Counted from the stretch's first letter, positions 1 to 5,399 are shown. The stretch: 7,155 bases of DNA from JAEUPI01 sp035764445 (GCA_035764445.1 DASTZF010000301.1:1-7155); one strand, 5' to 3'. Numbers and translations: made by a program. The notes: generated by a model not told the origin, from the sequence alone.

Positions 1-12
1 CCTGCACGCCCA

Positions 13-309
13 GTGAGCCAACTCGAAGTCACGATCCTCGGCCAGAGCTACGTGCTCGCCTGCCCCGACGGCGGCGAGCGCGATCTGCTGGAGGCGGTGG
101 CGATGGTCGACCGCGAGATGAGTGCGATCCGCGATGCCGGCAAGGTCAAGGCGCGCGAGCGCATCGCGGTGCTCGCTGCGCTGAACGTTGCATACCAGCT
201 TGCAGCAGCCCCGCCGCCGGCGGCCGACAACGCGATCGACCCCGCTGAGCTCGAGCGGCTGGTGCGTCGCATCGATCATGCACTGAGCGACGACGGTCGC
301 CTGCTGTGA
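13..309 (+). CDS. zapA: Cell division protein ZapA
   Basis: The 98-residue product resembles betaproteobacterial ZapA, the cytoplasmic protein that cross-links FtsZ protofilaments and stabilises the Z-ring. Visible family features are the N-terminal beta strand with the VTILGQSYVL segment (residues 6-15), the GGERDLLEAV segment (20-29), and the conserved KVKARERIAVLAALNVAY helix (residues 44-61), which leads into a dimerising C-terminal helix. Length is close to the usual 95-110 residues. The start chosen is GTG at 13, because homologues begin with a similar M-x-Q-x-E-V stretch; the frame is open to the window edge, so a start further upstream cannot be excluded, and no clear ribosome-binding site is visible in the 12 bases available. 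The gene lies directly upstream of 6S RNA, a familiar order in proteobacteria. A zapB-like gene often precedes zapA, but that would lie outside this window. Confidence 0.93.
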   Translation: MSQLEVTILGQSYVLACPDGGERDLLEAVAMVDREMSAIRDAGKVKARERIAVLAALNVAYQLAAAPPPAADNAIDPAELERLVRRIDHALSDDGRLL

Positions 310-367
310 CTTTCCCGACGCACCGCGTTCGTCGAACCCATCACGTTCTCGGCGCATTCGGAGTGCA

Positions 368-395
368 TTGCGTTGCGCGCACCGATGCGTAGAAT
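368..395 (+). promoter_or_regulatory. Sigma70-type promoter of 6S RNA
   Basis: A TTGCGT element at 368-373 and a TAGAAT element at 390-395 are separated by 16 bases. The G at 402, seven bases after the -10 box, is the first base of the perfect terminal stem of the 6S RNA, so the promoter position and the RNA 5' end agree independently. The -10 matches the consensus at five of six positions; the -35 matches at three of six (TTG). The whole element sits in the 92 bases between zapA and the RNA, so 6S RNA should be transcribed on its own as well as by any read-through from zapA. Confidence 0.75.
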
Positions 396-401
396 GGCTC
401 G

Positions 402-575
402 GTCCGCTGCGTTCGCGGAGGTTCTTATTTCCTTGAACCGATGCTCAACGAGCTAGGGCTTGGAACATTGCTTGGCAGGTGCGATCGTCTCGCGTCAGAT
501 GAACCCAAAGCCTTGCTGACCGGGCCCACCTGAATCCCCTGGGTTCAGGAATGCGGCCTTCGGCTCGCAGCGGAC
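402..575 (+). ncRNA. ssrS: 6S RNA (SsrS)
   Basis: This 174-base segment fits a proteobacterial 6S RNA, which binds the RNA polymerase-sigma70 holoenzyme by mimicking an open promoter and represses many promoters in stationary phase. The ends pair perfectly: GTCCGCTGCG (402-411) with CGCAGCGGAC (566-575). On the 5' side, CCTTGAACCGAT (431-442) corresponds to the E. coli CCCUGAGCCGAU central-bubble segment. On the 3' side, a hairpin with arms at 529-538 and 541-549 corresponds to the E. coli hairpin in the opposite strand of the bubble. Position downstream of zapA, length and promoter all agree. If transcription starts at 402, the predicted template base for product-RNA synthesis is U at 442, RNA nucleotide 41 (U44 in E. 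coli). Exact ends may differ by a few bases because of 5' and 3' processing. Confidence 0.93.
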
Positions 576-607
576 ACTCTCGCACCTTCACTCATCGCGG
601 CGCCTCT

Positions 608-621
608 CGGGCGCAAGCCCG
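608..621 (+). other. GNRA-type hairpin just upstream of the EVE gene
   Basis: CGGGC (608-612) and GCCCG (617-621) form a 5-bp stem around a GCAA tetraloop. It lies between the 3' end of 6S RNA and the EVE start codon, ending 10 bases before the ATG. There is no T-tract after it, so it is not a canonical intrinsic terminator. It could protect a processed 6S RNA precursor, or affect translation of the downstream gene, which lacks a recognisable Shine-Dalgarno sequence. Such short GC-rich hairpins also arise by chance in DNA of this composition. Confidence 0.4.
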
Positions 622-631
622 GGCAACCACG

Positions 632-1096
632 ATGACCCAATATTGGCTGATGAAGAGCGAGCCCGACGAGGAGTCGATCGACGACCTTGCGCGTGCGCCG
701 GGCAAGCGCCTGCCGTGGACCGGCGTGCGCAACTACCAAGCACGCAACTTCATGCGCGACCGCATGCGCATCGGCGACGGCGTGCTGTTCTATCACTCGT
801 CGTGTGCCGAGCCGGGTGTGGCCGGGCTGGCCGAGGTGTGCAGCGCCGCGTACCCGGACCAGACGCAATTCGACCCTAAGAGCAAGTACTTCGATCCGAA
901 GTCGACGCGCGACACGCCGCGTTGGATGCATGTGGACGTCAAGCTCGTCAAGAAAACGCGGCTGCTCAGCCTGCGCGAGATGCGCGAGCGTCCGGAGCTG
1001 GCCAGCATGATCGTGCTGCGGCCAGGCAATCGGCTGTCGATCACGCCGGTGCAGCCCGAAGAATGGCGATCGGTGCTCGCGTTGCTGCAGGCTTGA
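632..1096 (+). CDS. EVE domain-containing protein (THYN1-like)
   Basis: The 154-residue product is a stand-alone EVE domain, a member of the PUA-like fold; this fold binds modified nucleobases in RNA or DNA, but the ligand of the bacterial stand-alone proteins is not settled. Family signatures include YWLMKSEPDE (residues 4-13), WTGVRNYQARNFMRD (29-43), the GDGVLFYHS strand (48-56), AYPDQTQFDPKS (73-84), YFDPKS (86-91) and RLSITPVQPEEW (134-145). It spans essentially the full family length, with no extra domain. The ATG at 632 was chosen because family members begin just before the YWLMKSEP motif; the frame is open further upstream, but that part overlaps the 6S RNA. No clear ribosome-binding site precedes the start. 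Its neighbours are 6S RNA upstream and, after 4 bases, a TauE-type permease, with which it probably forms one transcription unit. Confidence 0.93.
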   Translation: MTQYWLMKSEPDEESIDDLARAPGKRLPWTGVRNYQARNFMRDRMRIGDGVLFYHSSCAEPGVAGLAEVCSAAYPDQTQFDPKSKYFDPKSTRDTPRWMHVDVKLVKKTRLLSLREMRERPELASMIVLRPGNRLSITPVQPEEWRSVLALLQA

Positions 1097-1100
1097 GCGG

Positions 1101-1934
1101 ATGCCCCGCTTGATCTCCTGGCTCGAGCCGCTGCTGGTGGCCGAGCTGCTGGCGCTCGGCGGTGCGGCCGGCTTCCTGGCCGGGCTGCTCGGAGTCGGCG
1201 GCGGCATGATGATGGTGCCGTTCGTCACGTTCTTCCTGACTCGCCGCGGCGTCGATCCAGCGCTGGCGGTCAAGATGGCCATCGCCACGTCGATGGCGAC
1301 CATCGTGTTCACGTCGATCTCGAGTCTGCGCGCGCACCACGCCCGCGGTGCCGTGCGCTGGCCGATCGTGCGCGCGATGGCACCGGGCATCGTCGCCGGT
1401 GGGCTGCTGGCCGGCGCCGGCGCCTTCGCGCTCATCAAGGGCTCGTGGCTGGCGGTCGGATTCGCGCTCTTCGTCGGCTACGCCGCGACGCGCATGCTGA
1501 TCAAGCGCGCCAGCGTGGCCACGCGCAGCCTGCCGTCGCCGATCGGGCAATGCGCCGTCGGCGTCGGAATCGGTTTCCTATCGGCGCTGGTGGGCGCCGG
1601 CGGCGCATTCATGTCGGTGCCGTTCATGGCGCGCTGCGGCGTGCCGACCCACAACGCCGTGGCTACCAGCGCAGCGATTGGCCTGCCGATCGCGCTGGCG
1701 AGCACTGCTGGCTACATCGTCGGCGGCTGGAGCGTCGCCTCGTCGGTCCCCGGCGCGCTGGGCTATGTGGTGCTGCCGATGTTGGCGCTGATCGCCATCG
1801 CCAGCATCTCGACCGCGCCGCTGGGTGCGCGCGCGGCCCATGCCTCCGACGTCAGCCGGCTGTCGCTGGTCTTCGCGGGCCTGCTCTACTCGCTGGCCGC
1901 TTACATGGTGTGGCGCGGCGTGACAGCGCCTTGA
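1101..1934 (+). CDS. Sulfite exporter TauE/SafE family membrane protein
   Basis: The 277-residue hydrophobic protein belongs to the TauE/SafE (formerly DUF81) permease family, inner-membrane proteins linked to export or uptake of sulfite, sulfoacetate and other small organic anions. It shows the internal duplication typical of the family: a glycine-rich repeat GFLAGLLGVGGGMMMVPF at residues 24-41 and its counterpart GFLSALVGAGGAFMSVPF at residues 158-175. About eight membrane segments can be read, roughly at residues 12-45, 60-76, 94-112, 116-132, 150-175, 187-208, 217-238 and 254-271. The ATG lies 4 bases after the EVE stop codon, suggesting translational coupling. The substrate cannot be deduced; no sulfur-metabolism gene lies beside it. 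It ends 12 bases from the end of the convergent PAS-GGDEF gene, with no obvious terminator between. Confidence 0.9.
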   Translation: MPRLISWLEPLLVAELLALGGAAGFLAGLLGVGGGMMMVPFVTFFLTRRGVDPALAVKMAIATSMATIVFTSISSLRAHHARGAVRWPIVRAMAPGIVAGGLLAGAGAFALIKGSWLAVGFALFVGYAATRMLIKRASVATRSLPSPIGQCAVGVGIGFLSALVGAGGAFMSVPFMARCGVPTHNAVATSAAIGLPIALASTAGYIVGGWSVASSVPGALGYVVLPMLALIAIASISTAPLGARAAHASDVSRLSLVFAGLLYSLAAYMVWRGVTAP

Positions 1935-1946
1935 CCGTGAAGTCGC

Positions 1947-2975
1947 TCAGGCCGGATCGAAGCGGATGCTGGCCAGCGCGACGGTGTTGCCGCCGCGGCG
2001 TCGGGCTTCGGCGAGCGCCGATTCGCACGCGCTCATCAGCTCGCCCTGCGAGTGCGCTGTGTGCGGGAAACTTGCCACGCCGATCGACACTGTGAACCCG
2101 AGCTCCTCGCCGTCGAGCACCACGATCTGCGTGGCGCACTGGCGGCGCAATCCTTCCATGCGCGAATGCGCAGTGGCCAGCCCAACGCCGGACAGCAGCA
2201 CCGCAAAGCGCCGGTCCTGCAGCCGGCATGAGGCATCCATCGCACGCGTGTTGCCGCGCAGCAGCCGGCCCATCGCCTCGAGCACCTGATCGTGTGCGCG
2301 TGAGCCGAGGTCGGCGACCCGCGGGCTGTCGGCATCGAGCTCGAGCAGCACCATCGCAAATTCGCGGTGCTCGCGCGTGGACAGGTCGACCTCGCGACGC
2401 AACTGATCCTCGAAATGCGCGCGCGTTGCCAAGCCAGTGGCACTGTCGCGCATCAGCTGCTCACCGTACTCGCGCCGCAACTGCTGGGTGGCGATCTGAT
2501 GCTGCTCGATCTGTTCGATCGCCGCGTGCAACTGCCCCTCGCGCACCCGCTGTGGCCCCAGATCACGCCACAGACAGGCCAGCACCCTTCGTCCGTTCAT
2601 CTCGGTGACCAGCCGCAGCACTTCCCAGTCGTGCTTGGCGTCGCGCCAGTCGAAACGATGCTCGCTGCTCAGCTGCCGCCCGTGCGCCAATGCCGTCTGG
2701 TCAGCGGCGCGCATCGCAGCGCCAAGAGTCGGATCGAGCAATTCGGTGTCGCTGTGCCCGAGCACCTCGGGCAGTGCCCGCCCGTAAAACTGGGCCAAGG
2801 ACTCCGATGCGGCCAGGTAGCGTCCGTCGCTGGCTTCCTTGATCCCGTACATCACGCCAGGCATGCAGGCGTACGCCGTCAGCAACTTGCCGGCCGCGCT
2901 GAGCAACGCTGCGTCCGGACGGCCGGCGGCTGGTGCCTCCTGCGCTTGGAAGTTGGTCTCGGCGCCTGCGCTCAT
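1947..2975 (-). CDS. PAS domain protein with degenerate GGDEF domain
   Basis: The 342-residue soluble protein has an N-terminal PAS-like sensor region (about residues 28-140, including GVMYGIKEASDGRYLAASES), a helical, probably coiled-coil linker (143-176) and a C-terminal GGDEF-fold domain (176-338). The GGDEF fold is marked by DSATGLATRAHFEDQL (177-192) and the VSIGVASFP segment (296-304). The signature itself is lost: residues 253-257 read QDRRF instead of GGDEF, the first metal-binding aspartate is Glu212, and the usual phenylalanine-lysine and asparagine-aspartate positions of the substrate pocket are Asp216-Ser217 and Val220-Ala221. An RxxD inhibitory-site motif survives at Arg244-Asp247, in the standard register. 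Diguanylate cyclase activity is therefore unlikely; a c-di-GMP receptor or scaffold role is an inference. The ATG at 2975 has GGAG eight bases upstream. There are no transmembrane segments. Confidence 0.88.
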   Translation of the reverse strand: MSAGAETNFQAQEAPAAGRPDAALLSAAGKLLTAYACMPGVMYGIKEASDGRYLAASESLAQFYGRALPEVLGHSDTELLDPTLGAAMRAADQTALAHGRQLSSEHRFDWRDAKHDWEVLRLVTEMNGRRVLACLWRDLGPQRVREGQLHAAIEQIEQHQIATQQLRREYGEQLMRDSATGLATRAHFEDQLRREVDLSTREHREFAMVLLELDADSPRVADLGSRAHDQVLEAMGRLLRGNTRAMDASCRLQDRRFAVLLSGVGLATAHSRMEGLRRQCATQIVVLDGEELGFTVSIGVASFPHTAHSQGELMSACESALAEARRRGGNTVALASIRFDPA

Positions 2976-2994
2976 TCAAAACGCTCCGTACAGC

Positions 2995-3038
2995 TCCCCA
3001 TCGCCATGGTGCGAACCATGATATCCGTCCCCATCGCC
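2995..3038. promoter_or_regulatory. Operator-like dyad flanked by an 11-bp direct repeat
   Basis: A perfect dyad, CATGGT (3005-3010) and ACCATG (3015-3020) around GCGA, is bracketed by two exact copies of TCCCCATCGCC at 2995-3005 and 3028-3038. The copies are 33 bases apart start to start, about three helical turns, so both would face the same side of the DNA. The dyad covers the -10 region and start point of the predicted minus-strand promoter, which is where repressors often bind. The regulator is unknown. As RNA, the dyad lies at or just before the transcript start, so a DNA-level role is more likely than an RNA one. Confidence 0.45.
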
Positions 3039-3046
3039 TTCGTCAC
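3018..3046 (-). promoter_or_regulatory. Predicted promoter of the PAS-GGDEF gene
   Basis: Read on the minus strand, GTGACG (positions 3046-3041) and TATCAT (3023-3018) are separated by 17 bases. The -10 matches consensus at five of six positions and the -35 at four of six. Transcription would start near 3011, giving a leader of about 35 bases that contains the GGAG ribosome-binding site. The -10 box overlaps one arm of the dyad at 3005-3020. Confidence 0.5.
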
Positions 3047-3160
3047 GGACCCGAGCGCGGGGTGCAAGGGGAGGTTCGAGCGCCCGCCGTGATGGAATGG
3101 CGCCCTGGGAAAGGTACCCTGCGAACATGTGGACACGCGGAGCTTGAGACCGCCCCACCC

Positions 3161-4129
3161 ATGACGATTGCCGCCTACCTGCGTGAAATCGGTCGCGGCG
3201 CCCGGGGCGCGCGCTCGCTGGGCGTCGAGGCCGCGCATGACCTGATGGCGCAACTGCTCGACGGCCGGTTGAGCGAGCTGGAGGTCGGCGCCTTTGTGAT
3301 CGCGATGCGCATGAAGGGCGAGTCGCTCGACGAGCTGGTTGGCTTCGTTCAGGCGCTGCACGAGCGGCTGTTGCCGCTGGCCAGCGACCAGCCGCTGATC
3401 GCCATCGCCAGCTACAACGGCGCCCGCCGGCTGCCTAACTTGGTGCCCTTGCTGGCGCTGCTGCTGGCGCGCGCTGGCGCCCGCGTGCTGGTGCACGGGC
3501 CGCTGAGCGACCCCCAGCGCGTGACCACGGCCGAGGTCTTCGGGGCTCTGGGCATGCCGCCGGCAACTTCGGCCGAAGCGATCGCAGGCGGCTGGCGCGA
3601 TCGCGCCTGCGCGTTTGCGCCGATCGGCCTGCTCTCACCTGCGCTCGAACGCCTGCTCGCCGTGCGACGCACGGTCGGCCTGCGCAACTCCGGCCACACG
3701 ATTGCCAAAATGATGCAGCCTGTGGGTGCCTCCGCTTGCCTTCGGCTGATGAGTCACACCCACCCCGAGTTCGGCCAACTGATGGCCGACTACGCCGTGC
3801 GCACGGGCGCCCACGTCGGCCTGTTGCGGGGCACCGAAGGCGAGGCGGTGGCCGATCCGCGCCGCGGACCCCGCCAGCGCATCTGGGTCAATGGGCAGTT
3901 TCAGGCCGACCTGTCGGCGGACGCCGAAGCGGGCTCCCTGGCCACGCTGCCCGAGTTGCCCGCGGCCATCGACGCGACCACGACGGCGCGCTGGATCGAG
4001 GCCGCGCTGGACGGGCGGGTCGCGCTGCCCGTCGCCGTCACCCAGCAGGTCCAGTTGCTGCTGCAGGCGTGGCGCCGCATGGCTGTTGCGCGGCCCGAGC
4101 CCACCGGCAGCGAACAGGAATCGCGCTAG
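3161..4129 (+). CDS. ybiB: YbiB/TrpD2-like nucleic acid-binding protein
   Basis: The 322-residue protein matches YbiB, also called TrpD2, which has the fold of anthranilate phosphoribosyltransferase and class II nucleoside phosphorylases. The E. coli protein (320 residues) is a LexA-regulated dimer that binds nucleic acids rather than acting as TrpD. Visible segments are the helical N-terminal domain with LREIGRG (residues 7-13) and IAMRMKGES (47-55), SYNGARR (84-90) at the phosphate-loop position, VHGPLSDPQRV (111-121), the GLRNSGHTIAKM stretch (173-184) and RGTEGE (223-228). The ATG at 3161 was chosen because the spacing to the EIGRG motif equals that in E. coli YbiB; the frame remains open upstream. 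Only a weak GAG-type ribosome-binding site is visible. No LexA-type box is evident upstream, so the E. coli SOS control may not apply. The stop codon overlaps the probable rpsU promoter. Confidence 0.9.
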   Translation: MTIAAYLREIGRGARGARSLGVEAAHDLMAQLLDGRLSELEVGAFVIAMRMKGESLDELVGFVQALHERLLPLASDQPLIAIASYNGARRLPNLVPLLALLLARAGARVLVHGPLSDPQRVTTAEVFGALGMPPATSAEAIAGGWRDRACAFAPIGLLSPALERLLAVRRTVGLRNSGHTIAKMMQPVGASACLRLMSHTHPEFGQLMADYAVRTGAHVGLLRGTEGEAVADPRRGPRQRIWVNGQFQADLSADAEAGSLATLPELPAAIDATTTARWIEAALDGRVALPVAVTQQVQLLLQAWRRMAVARPEPTGSEQESR

Positions 4130-4132
4130 AAT
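4127..4132 (+). promoter_or_regulatory. Probable -10 box of rpsU, overlapping the ybiB stop codon
   Basis: TAGAAT at 4127-4132 matches the sigma70 -10 consensus at five of six positions, and its first three bases are the ybiB TAG stop codon. The same hexamer appears at the 6S RNA promoter and upstream of the TRAP binding-protein gene in this window. No convincing -35 element lies 16-18 bases upstream, so the assignment rests on the -10 box and position. Transcription from here would give a leader of about 125 bases before rpsU. Confidence 0.4.
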
Positions 4133-4153
4133 TCGCGTCTTTGCCAACGAGGC

Positions 4154-4247
4154 GGCCTGCTGCTGGCCGCAACTGGCGACCCCGGCCTCTTGCAGCAGGC
4201 CCCGCTGCGATCGATCTCTAGGTCGCTTGCAGGCGCGGTCGAACCGC
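4154..4247 (+). promoter_or_regulatory. Structured rpsU 5' leader
   Basis: The leader can form a two-tier hairpin: GGCCTGCTGC (4154-4163) pairs perfectly with GCAGCAGGCC (4192-4201), and within its loop GGCCG (4165-4169) pairs with CGGCC (4183-4187), leaving a 13-base apical loop. A second hairpin, GCGGT (4235-4239) with ACCGC (4243-4247), ends eight bases before the GAGGA ribosome-binding site (4255-4259) of rpsU. No T-tract follows either stem, so neither is a typical intrinsic terminator of ybiB. Ribosomal-protein genes are often autoregulated through leader RNA, which makes such a role conceivable here; I do not recognise a described motif. Confidence 0.45.
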
Positions 4248-4263
4248 CGGCGTCGAGGATGTC

Positions 4264-4476
4264 ATGACAACCATTCGAGTCAAGGAAAACGAGCCGTTCG
4301 ACGTGGCCCTGCGGCGCTTCAAGCGCACGATCGAGAAGCTCGGTCTGCTGACCGAGTTGCGGGCCCGCGAGTTCTACGAGAAGCCGACCGCCGAACGCAA
4401 GCGCAAGAAGGCCGCCGCGGTCAAGCGGCACTTCAAGCGCGTGCGCAGCATGCAGCTGCCGAAGAAGCTGTACTGA
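4264..4476 (+). CDS. rpsU: 30S ribosomal protein S21
   Basis: The 70-residue, very basic protein is S21, a component of the 30S platform near the anti-Shine-Dalgarno region of 16S rRNA that promotes initiation. Nearly the whole length matches the family: IRVKENEPFDVALRRFKR (residues 4-21), REFYEKPTAERKRKK (35-49) and AVKRHFKR (52-59), ending in the usual LY. The start is ATG at 4264 with GAGGA four bases upstream. It is followed by a strong hairpin and then yqeY, the order found at the front of the macromolecular-synthesis operon (rpsU-yqeY-dnaG-rpoD) in many bacteria, although dnaG and rpoD are not next here. Some Burkholderiales carry several rpsU copies, so this could be one paralogue among others. 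Confidence 0.97.
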   Translation: MTTIRVKENEPFDVALRRFKRTIEKLGLLTELRAREFYEKPTAERKRKKAAAVKRHFKRVRSMQLPKKLY

Positions 4477-4505
4477 GCCTGCCGCCGCGCGTCAGCGGCC
4501 CGCTC

Positions 4506-4543
4506 GAGCCCGCGCACGGGTTGTCGGCGCGGGCTCTTGCATT
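4506..4543 (+). terminator. Intrinsic terminator or attenuator between rpsU and yqeY
   Basis: GAGCCCGCGC (4506-4515) pairs perfectly with GCGCGGGCTC (4527-4536) around an 11-base loop, followed by TTGCATTTG. The T-run is interrupted, so termination may be partial, as for the attenuator between rpsU and dnaG in E. coli. This would let S21 be made in excess over YqeY. The ribosome-binding site of yqeY (GAGGA, 4545-4549) begins immediately after the tail. Confidence 0.75.
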
Positions 4544-4555
4544 TGAGGACTGACC

Positions 4556-5002
4556 ATGAGCCTGAAGGATCGCGTCACCGAAGACATGAAGGACGCCATG
4601 CGGGCCAAGCAGGCCGACCGCCTGTCGACCATTCGCATGCTGCTAGCTGCCTGCAAACAGAAGGAGGTCGACGAGCGCGTCGTGCTCGACGACGCCGCGG
4701 TGATCGGGATCGTCGACAAGCTGATCAAGCAGCGCAAGGACTCGGTGGCGGCGTTTGCCCAGGCCGGGCGCACCGATTTGGTCGACAAGGAAACGGCCGA
4801 GATCCGCGTGCTCGAGGCCTATCTGCCGCAGCGACTCGATGCCGCACAGGTCGAAGCCGAGGTGGCTCGTCTGGTGGCCGCCACCGGTGCGGCTGGGCCG
4901 AGCGACATGGGCAAGGTCATGGCAGCAGCCAAGGCGCAATTGGCAGGCAAAGCCGACATGGGCATCGTCTCTGCCGCGGTCAAGAAGGCGCTCGCGAAGT
5001 AA
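4556..5002 (+). CDS. yqeY: GatB/YqeY domain-containing protein
   Basis: The 148-residue protein is a complete stand-alone YqeY, the helical domain also found at the C terminus of GatB and related to tRNA-binding parts of amidotransferases. Its exact cellular role is not established; a tRNA-related role is suspected from the GatB relationship. Family segments are LSTIRMLLAACKQKEVD (residues 23-39), the KQRKDSVAAFAQAGRTDLVDKE stretch (58-79) with ETAEIRVLEAYLPQ (79-92), and DMGKVM (118-123) in the small C-terminal domain. The start is ATG at 4556, six bases after GAGGA. It sits downstream of rpsU and its attenuator and 9 bases before the next gene, so the two following genes are probably co-transcribed. 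Confidence 0.93.
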   Translation: MSLKDRVTEDMKDAMRAKQADRLSTIRMLLAACKQKEVDERVVLDDAAVIGIVDKLIKQRKDSVAAFAQAGRTDLVDKETAEIRVLEAYLPQRLDAAQVEAEVARLVAATGAAGPSDMGKVMAAAKAQLAGKADMGIVSAAVKKALAK

Positions 5003-5011
5003 GCTTCATCC

Positions 5012-5359
5012 ATGAACGACCTCTTGCCCTTTCGCCCGATCGCCGACGACGTATCGGTGGCACCGCAACTGCAGCCTGAGGCGATGGCCGAGGCAGCGCG
5101 CGCCGGCTTTCGCAGCGTGATCAACAACCGGCCCGACTTCGAGGAAGGCCCGCACCAGCCCACGAATGCGAGCATCGAGGCAGCGGCCAAGGCAGCAGGT
5201 TTGCAATATCGCTTTCTCCCGGTCGACAGTGCGTATCAATCCCCGGAGGAGATCGCTGCGTTCGCTGCGTTGCTGAAGGAACTGCCGCGGCCGATCCTGG
5301 CGTTCTGCCGTTCCGGCGCTCGCTCGACGCGCTTGTTCGTCGCCGCCACCTCGCGTTGA
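5012..5359 (+). CDS. TIGR01244/DUF442 family protein (Blh-like phosphatase or sulfurtransferase)
   Basis: The 115-residue protein belongs to the small family annotated as TIGR01244 sulfur transferase or DUF442, related to the N-terminal domain of beta-lactamase hydrolase-like (Blh) proteins and to dual-specificity phosphatase and rhodanese folds. Seen here are VSVAPQLQPE (residues 14-23), the GFRSVINNRPDFEE segment (32-45) and the cysteine loop CRSGARST at residues 99-106, with Cys99 as presumed nucleophile. In rhodanese-type enzymes such a cysteine carries a persulfide; in phosphatases it forms a phosphocysteine. Which applies here cannot be decided. The length fits a stand-alone domain. The start lies 9 bases after yqeY, with only a weak ribosome-binding site. 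In Blh proteins this domain has been tied to sulfide detoxification and biofilm growth, but the metallo-beta-lactamase half is absent here. Confidence 0.85.
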   Translation: MNDLLPFRPIADDVSVAPQLQPEAMAEAARAGFRSVINNRPDFEEGPHQPTNASIEAAAKAAGLQYRFLPVDSAYQSPEEIAAFAALLKELPRPILAFCRSGARSTRLFVAATSR

Positions 5360-5399
5360 GAGATCGCGTAGACCGCGCGCCATCGCTATTGCGACGCCA

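Noticed and set aside
545..1438. Long open frame on the minus strand opposite the EVE and TauE genes
   Set aside because: It overlaps two recognisable genes and part of the 6S RNA, and its composition (rich in Arg, Ala, Pro, His) is that of an antisense shadow frame in GC-rich DNA. No known domain is visible.
1935..1946. Bidirectional terminator between the convergent TauE and PAS-GGDEF genes
   Set aside because: The 12-base gap and the flanking gene ends contain no convincing inverted repeat followed by T-runs.
2367..3092. 241-codon open frame on the plus strand opposite the PAS-GGDEF gene
   Set aside because: It covers the promoter region and most of a gene with a recognisable domain layout, and looks like an antisense shadow.
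2933..3160. N-terminal extension of ybiB to an upstream in-frame ATG
   Set aside because: The extension would run through the divergent promoter region and overlap the start of the PAS-GGDEF gene. The spacing to conserved motifs in E. coli YbiB supports the ATG at 3161.
3061..3160. LexA box controlling ybiB, as in E. coli
   Set aside because: I could not find a CTG-N10-CAG palindrome of acceptable quality in the upstream region.
4154..4201. The large hairpin after ybiB as an intrinsic terminator of ybiB
   Set aside because: The stem is followed by CCCGCTGCG rather than a T-tract, so it does not fit an intrinsic terminator. A leader structure is the better description.
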